Shown in pieces: positions 1 through 5,069 of a DNA stretch of 6,211 bases (its first letter is position 1; each line of letters begins with the position of its first letter). The notes under the pieces are model-generated. The model was not told the origin of the DNA and did no database searches. It saw only the letters and a program-made list of their open reading frames with translations. This DNA comes from Pseudomonadota bacterium. GTDB taxonomy: Bacteria; Desulfobacterota; WTBG01; CAIYCZ01. A program made the position numbers and the translations under genes. The stretch covers positions 496 through 6,706 of the forward strand of contig JAPLIX010000048.1 in assembly GCA_026388865.1 (NCBI GenBank). The letters run 5' to 3'.

Positions 1-1
1 G

Positions 2-505
2 ACCCTGGAGCCGCTGCTGGCGGTTGCCATTGTTATCAGCTCTATAAATGCCGGATCGCTCAGGCTGGATGCCGTACTCAACGGTGCCGTGTATGGCCAT
101 GGCTTCCCCCTGTCCGGGCTTATCATGCTGGGGGTGATGCTGTTTTCATTGCAGGGTTTTGTGGGGCGGCTGCCCTTTGATATTACCGAAGCTGAGACCG
201 AAATTATGGAGGGACCGCTGCTTGAGTACTCGGGACCAAAGCTTGCGCTGTTCAAGTACCTGCAGATGGCAAAACTGATGGTGTACAGCGGCATCTTCAT
301 AGCGCTCTTTGTCCCGTGGGGCAATACCTTGTTTTACCCCGTGAATGTGATTATTTTTCTTATTAAAGTCCTGGTCCTGGTTCTCATCATCACGCTGGTT
401 GCATCAATTCATCCGCGCTACCGCATCGATCAGGCTATCCGCTACTTTGCGGGCATGTTTATTGTGTCAATCGGCGCTCTTATTCTGGCCGTATGGGGAT
501 ACTAA
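2..505 (+). CDS. hyfC: Group 4 hydrogenase membrane subunit, NuoH/HyfC/EchB-like (5' partial)
   Basis: This is the C-terminal 167 residues of a polytopic inner-membrane protein; the start lies left of the window, and the reading frame is open from base 2. It belongs to the NuoH/HycD/HyfC/EchB family, which anchors the peripheral hydrogenase arm and forms the proton path next to it. The family signature is a loop starting PFD at about visible residue 58, followed by an acidic stretch (EAETE) and then EGP and EYSGP. Around it are hydrophobic segments at about visible residues 5-15, 36-55, 88-105, 112-135 and 145-165. The GTG at base 89 is an internal valine, not a start, because the family-like sequence continues upstream of it. 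The gene ends 45 bases before the next one. The HyfC-type assignment rather than NuoH rests on the loop sequence and on the hydrogenase large subunit downstream. Which exact member (HycD, HyfC or EchB) is uncertain. Confidence 0.87.
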   Translation, partial: TLEPLLAVAIVISSINAGSLRLDAVLNGAVYGHGFPLSGLIMLGVMLFSLQGFVGRLPFDITEAETEIMEGPLLEYSGPKLALFKYLQMAKLMVYSGIFIALFVPWGNTLFYPVNVIIFLIKVLVLVLIITLVASIHPRYRIDQAIRYFAGMFIVSIGALILAVWGY

Positions 506-538
506 CGAGAGCGACACCGTACGGGTAATTTTAAATTC

Positions 539-543
539 TGGAG
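539..543 (+). promoter_or_regulatory. Ribosome binding site of the formate dehydrogenase-like gene
   Basis: TGGAG lies 7 bases before the ATG at 551. It supports that start, which also places the first [4Fe-4S] cysteine at residue 8, as in FdhF proteins. The 45-base gap around it (506-550) shows no convincing terminator, so read-through from the membrane subunit gene is likely. Confidence 0.6.
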
Positions 544-550
544 TTACACT

Positions 551-2560
551 ATGAAGCAACAACCTGGCGTTTGTACGTTTTGTGGAACCGGCTGCGGTCA
601 CTTTATGAAAGTTACCGGCACTGCGGTCGAACGCGTCTTTCCTTCGCAGAATCATCCGGTGAGCAAGGGAAGGCTGTGCGTCAGAGGCTGGAACATACAC
701 GAGCTGCTCAATACCGCCCAGACCATCAACCGCCCCCTGATAAAAAAGAACGGCCAGTTTGCTATCGCTTCCTATGAAGAAGCGATAGCACTGCTGGTTG
801 ATACCCTGAAGGCTCTCCCGCCCACAGCCATCGGGTTTCTTGCCTCACCCCGGTCCACCAACGAAGAGCAGTTTCTGCTTATGAAGCTGGCCCGGGCTGT
901 CTTTAAAACCAATACCATAAGCCTTTCCTCTGATGCCGGCCATAGAGGATGCCTCAATGTCCTGTCCCGGGGAACCGGCATGGCAGGCATGACCGGCTCG
1001 CTCGATGAAATCTGCAAGGCGGAGTTCCTGCTGGTTGCAGGAAGCGACATCACCAAACAGAACCCCATTGTCGGCAGTGAAATTCACCTGGCAGCCCAGG
1101 CAGGAGCAAAAATAGTAACTATTGACAGCAGGCGCACCCAGATTGCAAAGCTCAGCAATACCTTCCTGCAGATAACACCCGGCGCTCTGAAACTGGCAGT
1201 GGCAGGGATTGCCAAATGCGTCGTCCAGGACGGACTCATCGATTCAGACTTTGTCCGCAGCAGCACCAAAGGGTTTGAGGAATTTTCTGCCTCCCTAACA
1301 CAGCTCTCCGAGCAGGAGATCACGGCCAAGACCGGGATCAGCATTGAAGAGTTCAAGCTGGTGGCAAAGGCTCTTTCTCAGGCAAAAACCGCAATGGCAT
1401 TTTTCTCCTCAGGCATATCAGGCCTTGATGAGGACACCATCAGCTATATCTTCAATCTGTTTGCCATGACCGGTAAAATCGGCAAAGAGGGCTGCGGCGT
1501 CAACCCGATTACCGGCATCAATAACCTTCAGGGCGGCTATGACATGGGGTGCGCTCCGGACCTGCTCAGCGGTTTTCAGTCGCTCTCGGATCAGGCTGCA
1601 GTTAAAAAATTCAACACTGCCTGGGGCGTTGAGCTCAACATCACGCCGGGCAGATCAGTATCAGAGCTGCTGGCAGAATCGCCGGGACAGTTGAAGGCGC
1701 TGGTAGTGATTGATCACGACGAGGGCCTGGTACGCGATGCTGCGGCGCTGCAGAAGGTTGATTTCATAGCCTACATCAGCACCTACAAGAATAAATTCAT
1801 GGATCATGCCCATATGGTGCTCCCCGCTGCCCGCTATATTGAAGAGGACGGCACCTTCACCAGCACCGACCGACGCGTCCAGCTGTCAGTAAAGAAGCGT
1901 GAGCCGCAAAACGATGTGCTCCCGGGGTGGAAGCTCTATGCCCGCATTGCAGAAAAAGCCGGGGCAAAATGGAGCTATGCAGGGCCGGCAGAGGTAATGG
2001 ATGAGATTTCCCGGCTGACCCCAACCTATGCGAAGCTTTCCTATAAAAAGCTGGCCTCGACTTTCGGCGGGGTGCAGTGGCCCTGCGATGAAAAAAATCC
2101 CGATGGTACGCGGCGCCTGGACATTAAAGCCGCCGGCTCCTCCATCAGTTTTGCAAAAGTATCCGGCGCATTTGCTGTGCCCGCTGCGGGAAAAGACTTT
2201 CCGTATCTGCTCATGATAGGCAAAGCCCAGGATTTCTGGCATCAGAACAATCTGATGAGAAAAACCTTTATCCCCATGAGAGAATATAACGCAACCCTGC
2301 TTGATTACCCCGAGGGCTATGTAGAAATTGCCCCTGATACTGCCAAAGCTCTGCAGGTCAGAAACCAGTGGCAGGTGAAAGTGGTGTCGCCCTACGGCGA
2401 GATGCTGCTGGCGGTTAAAATATCAGCTGATGTGAAGCCGCATGCTGCCTATGTACCGTACTTTGCCCGGGATATCATCGCCAAGGCGCTGACCGGGCAC
2501 CCGGAGATTTTTAAACAGGGTGAGGACGCAACCATCCCCATAAGAATTGAGAAGGTATAG
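551..2560 (+). CDS. Formate dehydrogenase H-like molybdopterin oxidoreductase lacking the usual catalytic residues
   Basis: This 669-residue protein is full length for the FdhF family (E. coli FdhF is 715). No signal peptide is seen, so it should be cytoplasmic. Cysteines 8, 11, 15 and 43 form the N-terminal [4Fe-4S] motif, with Arg45 where FdhF has the electron-relay Lys44. The middle follows FdhF closely: ARAV near 120, GFEEF near 235, NP-x-x-G-x-NN-x-QG at 318-328, and a GTFT...RRVQ block at 434-444. The dinucleotide-binding domain covers about 550-669. From memory, its alignment with E. coli FdhF is gapless around the active site and puts Gly130 at Sec140, His131 at His141, Thr321 at Arg333 and Ile323 at Gln335. 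No in-frame TGA occurs, so it is not a selenoprotein. Ordinary formate oxidation is therefore doubtful; it may be a NuoG-like electron conduit or act on another substrate. It sits 2 bases before the Fe-S gene and is probably its partner. Family assignment is firm, activity unknown. Confidence 0.9.
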   Translation: MKQQPGVCTFCGTGCGHFMKVTGTAVERVFPSQNHPVSKGRLCVRGWNIHELLNTAQTINRPLIKKNGQFAIASYEEAIALLVDTLKALPPTAIGFLASPRSTNEEQFLLMKLARAVFKTNTISLSSDAGHRGCLNVLSRGTGMAGMTGSLDEICKAEFLLVAGSDITKQNPIVGSEIHLAAQAGAKIVTIDSRRTQIAKLSNTFLQITPGALKLAVAGIAKCVVQDGLIDSDFVRSSTKGFEEFSASLTQLSEQEITAKTGISIEEFKLVAKALSQAKTAMAFFSSGISGLDEDTISYIFNLFAMTGKIGKEGCGVNPITGINNLQGGYDMGCAPDLLSGFQSLSDQAAVKKFNTAWGVELNITPGRSVSELLAESPGQLKALVVIDHDEGLVRDAAALQKVDFIAYISTYKNKFMDHAHMVLPAARYIEEDGTFTSTDRRVQLSVKKREPQNDVLPGWKLYARIAEKAGAKWSYAGPAEVMDEISRLTPTYAKLSYKKLASTFGGVQWPCDEKNPDGTRRLDIKAAGSSISFAKVSGAFAVPAAGKDFPYLLMIGKAQDFWHQNNLMRKTFIPMREYNATLLDYPEGYVEIAPDTAKALQVRNQWQVKVVSPYGEMLLAVKISADVKPHAAYVPYFARDIIAKALTGHPEIFKQGEDATIPIRIEKV

Positions 2561-2562
2561 CC

Positions 2563-3630
2563 ATGTATCTCATTAAAAAAAACGACATCCTACAGATTGC
2601 AAAAGCGTTGAGCACCGAGTATCAGGTATATGGCCCGGTAATAGAACCGGGATCAGGGCAGACCTTCTTTGAAAAGGTTGAAGATGTAAGCGAGATTAAC
2701 CTTTCCGCACCGATACCTGCTGCCCCGCCTAAACATATCGTGTTTCCTCAGGCTGATCGCATACTCTCCTACCGCTATGCAGGCGGGAATGCGCCGGTTG
2801 AGATGAAACCGGATTTCAAGGAGACCCCCAAGGCCTTGTTCGGCCTTCGCTCCTGCGATTTAACCGGCCTGCAGTGCCTTGACCGGTTCTTTCTCGGCCA
2901 GGAGTTTGTCGATGAAGTCTACCGCAGCCTCCGTAAAAAAATGTTCATTGTCACCAACACCTGCGTGGTGCCGTTTAAATACTGTTTCTGTGTCTGCACT
3001 GACAGCGGCCCCGCTGCTGAGGAAGGCTATGATCTTAATCTGACCGACATCGGCGACAACTTCCTGATTGAAGCGGGAAGCGCCAAAGGAAAAGCGCTCT
3101 GTGAAAAACTGCAGCTTGCAAAAGCAGCCGATAAAGATCTGGCGGAAAAAAACCGCCTGGTTGATAAATCAATAACACTCTTTGAGTCATTTTCCACTGA
3201 ATCCAAGGCCTGGGTATCGCGGGTAATGAACCGCATCACAACCGGCTTTGCCAAGGAAGAAGTGTGGGAATATGTCGGTGACCAGTGCTTTGAGTGCGGC
3301 GCCTGCTCCTTTGTCTGCCCTTCATGCTCGTGCTTTAATGTGGTCGATACCGCCACGGGAGACTGTTCCTGCGACCGCCTGCGCACCTGGGACTCCTGTT
3401 CCTATGAAGGCTACTCCCGCATGGCCGGCGGCCACAACCCGCGCAAACCCGTAGAAGACCGGCGCAACAAGCGCTTTTTTTGCAAGCTTTCCTATTCCCA
3501 GAGTAAAAAATATCTGCGGCCGGGCTGTGTCGGCTGCGGCCGCTGCGACTGGGTGTGCCCCGGTGATATCGGCATGCCCAACGTTGTCAAATACATACGA
3601 CGCGAAACCACAAGTAGGGACCAGCTATGA
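2563..3630 (+). CDS. Sulfhydrogenase beta / AsrA-like 8Fe-8S electron-transfer protein
   Basis: This 355-residue cytoplasmic protein resembles the beta subunit of archaeal sulfhydrogenase (HydB) and subunit A of anaerobic sulfite reductase. These proteins carry electrons between a flavin subunit and a catalytic subunit. Two C-x2-C-x2-C-x3-CP motifs are complete, at Cys242/245/248/252 and Cys322/325/328/332, so two [4Fe-4S] clusters are expected. The N-terminal half has the family blocks FGLRSCDL at 93-100 and a cysteine-rich stretch with Cys134, 141, 143 and 145 ahead of DSGP. Further conserved-looking cysteines are 254, 256, 268, 270 and 279. The start has a GAGAAGG site 7 bases upstream, inside the end of the previous gene. 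The stop overlaps the next start as ATGA, implying translational coupling with the flavoprotein. No sulfhydrogenase alpha or delta gene and no AsrC gene is in the window, so neither parent function should be transferred directly. Confidence 0.88.
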   Translation: MYLIKKNDILQIAKALSTEYQVYGPVIEPGSGQTFFEKVEDVSEINLSAPIPAAPPKHIVFPQADRILSYRYAGGNAPVEMKPDFKETPKALFGLRSCDLTGLQCLDRFFLGQEFVDEVYRSLRKKMFIVTNTCVVPFKYCFCVCTDSGPAAEEGYDLNLTDIGDNFLIEAGSAKGKALCEKLQLAKAADKDLAEKNRLVDKSITLFESFSTESKAWVSRVMNRITTGFAKEEVWEYVGDQCFECGACSFVCPSCSCFNVVDTATGDCSCDRLRTWDSCSYEGYSRMAGGHNPRKPVEDRRNKRFFCKLSYSQSKKYLRPGCVGCGRCDWVCPGDIGMPNVVKYIRRETTSRDQL

Positions 3631-4463
3631 ATAACGGTACAAAAATAGTAACCATCCCCGAGACGGCGACCATTGAAGATATAAAGGACGAGATTCGGGA
3701 CGTAAAAACATTCTATATGTCCCTGGATAATAAGGAACTGGATAAGAACTTCAAGATAAAGTCCGGTCAGTTCATTATGTGTACCATATTCGGGGCCGGA
3801 GAGTTTGCTGTTTCGCTGCCTCCCAGCCCGGAGAATGACCGCTTCCATCTCACGGTAAGAAAAGTGGGATCAGTCACCGATGCCCTGCACGAGCTGAAAG
3901 CTGGCGACAAGGTGGGGATCCGGGGGCCGTTTGGCAACGGGTTTCCGTTTGAAGAGATCAAAGGGAAAAATATTATCTATGTCGCGGGCGGCATCGGGCT
4001 GATTCCGCTGCGGTCTTCCATTGTCCACGTCCTGCAGCATAAAAAGGAATTCGGCAGGGTTCTGGTGCTGCACGGGGCGCGCACGCCCGATGACCTGATG
4101 TACAAGGAAAACCTGAAAGAGTGGCAGTCGTTTCCCGGCTTTGAGACCTATATCACGGTGGATGTGGGCACTCCCGGATGGACCGGAGAAGTCGGCTTTG
4201 TCCACACCCTGTTTGACAAGGCAAATCTGCCCGTCGAAAATACCGTAGCCTTTGTGTGCGGGCCGCCGGTCATGTTCAATACGGTGATTGGCGAGCTGCT
4301 GAAGCGCGGCCTGCGGGATGACTGCATCATCTCAACCCTTGAGCGGCACATGAAGTGCGGCGTGGGCAAGTGCCAGCACTGCGCCATCGGCAGAACCCTG
4401 GTCTGCACTGATGGCCCGGTGTACACCTACCGGCAGATTAAAACTCTCGGAGAGCAGATCTGA
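3627..4463 (+). CDS. Sulfhydrogenase gamma / AsrB-like FAD-NAD(P)H oxidoreductase with [2Fe-2S] site
   Basis: This 278-residue protein belongs to the ferredoxin-NADP reductase fold family, in the branch of sulfhydrogenase gamma (HydG of Pyrococcus, not the [FeFe] maturase), AsrB and NfnA. It would exchange electrons between NAD(P)H and Fe-S partners through FAD. The FAD-binding barrel fills about residues 15-105 and includes AVSLPPSP at 61-68 and GPFGNGFP at 100-107. The nucleotide-binding domain has AGGIGLIPLR at 120-129 and CGPPVM at 211-216. The C-terminal [2Fe-2S] motif uses Cys244, 249, 252 and 260. The start overlaps the previous stop by 4 bases and has AGGGA 6 bases upstream. The stop overlaps the next start (TGATG). 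The sequence does not settle NADH versus NADPH. Its natural partner is the beta-like protein encoded just before it. Confidence 0.92.
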   Translation: MNNGTKIVTIPETATIEDIKDEIRDVKTFYMSLDNKELDKNFKIKSGQFIMCTIFGAGEFAVSLPPSPENDRFHLTVRKVGSVTDALHELKAGDKVGIRGPFGNGFPFEEIKGKNIIYVAGGIGLIPLRSSIVHVLQHKKEFGRVLVLHGARTPDDLMYKENLKEWQSFPGFETYITVDVGTPGWTGEVGFVHTLFDKANLPVENTVAFVCGPPVMFNTVIGELLKRGLRDDCIISTLERHMKCGVGKCQHCAIGRTLVCTDGPVYTYRQIKTLGEQI

Positions 4464-4969
4464 TGAGCCTGGTCACCGATATCATGGGTGTGGTGAAGGA
4501 AAAGACCTGCATCGTGGGGATGGGGAACTATCTGCGCAAGGATGACGCGGTTGGGCTCTACCTGGTTGACGAACTGCAAAGCAAAGTGAGTTCCGACCAG
4601 GTGCTGCTCTTGAATGTGGAAGATATTATTGAAAGCTATGTATTCAAAATTGCCGAGCTTGACTGCGAAAACGTCCTGATCATCGACGCGGTTAAGTCCA
4701 CCACCTCTCCCGGCTCCATAATCTTTGGCCGGCTTACTAACTGCGGTGAGGAGCTCAATGGCTATTCGACACACCAGCTCTCCTTAACCCTGTGCGGAAA
4801 AATTCTTGAGGAAAGCGGGAAAAAAACCTACCTGCTGGGAGTTGAAGCAGGAGATACCGACTTTGGACAGGGTCTTTCAGAGGACGTGAAACAGAGTGCC
4901 GATCTGCTAAAGGATATTATTGTTGAAATTATAAGCAGCAATAATAAGGAATATGTATATAAACAGTAA
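4463..4969 (+). CDS. hycI: [NiFe]-hydrogenase maturation protease, HycI type
   Basis: This 168-residue protein matches the family of endopeptidases that remove the C-terminal extension of the hydrogenase large subunit after nickel insertion. The N-terminal block GMGNYLRKDDAVG at 19-31 corresponds to the start of HycI. The three nickel-sensing residues known in HycI (Asp16, Asp62, His90) match Asp28, Asp75 (in LIIDAV) and His104 (in STHQLSL), so the enzyme looks intact. A GGAGAG site lies 8 bases before the ATG, and the start overlaps the previous stop. An in-frame ATG at 4484 lacks a good ribosome site and is less likely. The obvious substrate is the large subunit encoded 100 bases downstream, but its C-terminal tail lies outside the window. 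HycI is the best symbol by function and context, although other group 3/4 protease subfamilies are not excluded. Confidence 0.9.
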   Translation: MSLVTDIMGVVKEKTCIVGMGNYLRKDDAVGLYLVDELQSKVSSDQVLLLNVEDIIESYVFKIAELDCENVLIIDAVKSTTSPGSIIFGRLTNCGEELNGYSTHQLSLTLCGKILEESGKKTYLLGVEAGDTDFGQGLSEDVKQSADLLKDIIVEIISSNNKEYVYKQ

Positions 4970-4999
4970 CTGCCAGATGTAAGATGACAGAAGCCAGGC

Positions 5000-5023
5000 C
5001 AACAGATTGTATATGATCTGTTG
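5000..5023. repeat. Perfect 8-bp inverted repeat (stem-loop or operator candidate)
   Basis: The arms CAACAGAT (5000-5007) and ATCTGTTG (5016-5023) are exact reverse complements separated by 8 bases, TGTATATG. As RNA the stem could be lengthened by GACAGA (4986-4991) pairing with TCTGTT (5024-5029), with one G-U pair and an 8-base bulge on the left. The stem is not GC-rich and no run of T follows, so a strong intrinsic terminator is unlikely. A dimeric regulator site or an mRNA processing or stabilising hairpin is equally possible. Confidence 0.55.
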
Positions 5024-5058
5024 TCTGTTCTCTGAATTCTGCTAGTCTATTCGTTAAT

Positions 5059-5062
5059 GAGG
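5059..5062 (+). promoter_or_regulatory. Ribosome binding site of the large subunit gene
   Basis: GAGG lies 7 bases upstream of the ATG at 5070 and sets the start of the hydrogenase large subunit gene. With this start the nickel-site cysteines fall at residues 232 and 235, close to their place in E. coli HycE. Confidence 0.55.
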
Positions 5063-5069
5063 TTTTTAT

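Larger units (their letters stand above)
4970..5069 (+). promoter_or_regulatory. Intergenic region before the hydrogenase large subunit gene
   Basis: This 100-base gap is the longest non-coding stretch in the window; the middle genes are nearly gapless. It is AT-richer than its surroundings, carries the inverted repeat at 5000-5023, and ends in the ribosome site of the large subunit gene. It could hold a second promoter, an operator or an RNA processing site. No convincing sigma-70 or sigma-54 promoter could be read by eye. Confidence 0.4.

Noticed and set aside
89..505. Complete small membrane protein starting at GTG 89
   Set aside because: The frame is open to the left edge and the residues before 89 are a hydrophobic segment that fits the family, so this is the tail of a longer gene.
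516..537. Short palindromes CCGTACGG and an AATTT/AAATT run between the first two genes
   Set aside because: The palindrome is only 8 bases and cannot form a useful hairpin; the AT run is imperfect and could be chance.
772..1356. Minus-strand open frames of 80-98 codons opposite the Fdh-like gene
   Set aside because: They lie wholly within a well-conserved gene on the other strand, overlap each other and show no recognisable protein features.
551..2560. Selenocysteine-containing formate dehydrogenase
   Set aside because: The frame contains no in-frame TGA; the codon at the Sec position is GGC (glycine).
3027..4426. Minus-strand open frames of 64-119 codons opposite the beta-like and gamma-like genes
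   Set aside because: They are shadows of genes whose cysteine and nucleotide-binding motifs confirm the + strand reading.
2563..4463. Anaerobic sulfite reductase (asrA-asrB)
   Set aside because: The families are related, but no siroheme subunit (asrC) follows and the context is a hydrogenase operon, so a sulfite-reducing role is not supported.
5000..5035. Intrinsic terminator after the protease gene
   Set aside because: The stem has equal AT and GC pairing across only 8 pairs and is followed by mixed sequence rather than a T run; at most a weak terminator.
5021..5048. Sigma-70 promoter (TTGTCT, 16 bases, TAGTCT)
   Set aside because: The -10 match is only three of six and the -35 is imperfect; such matches are common by chance in AT-rich gaps.
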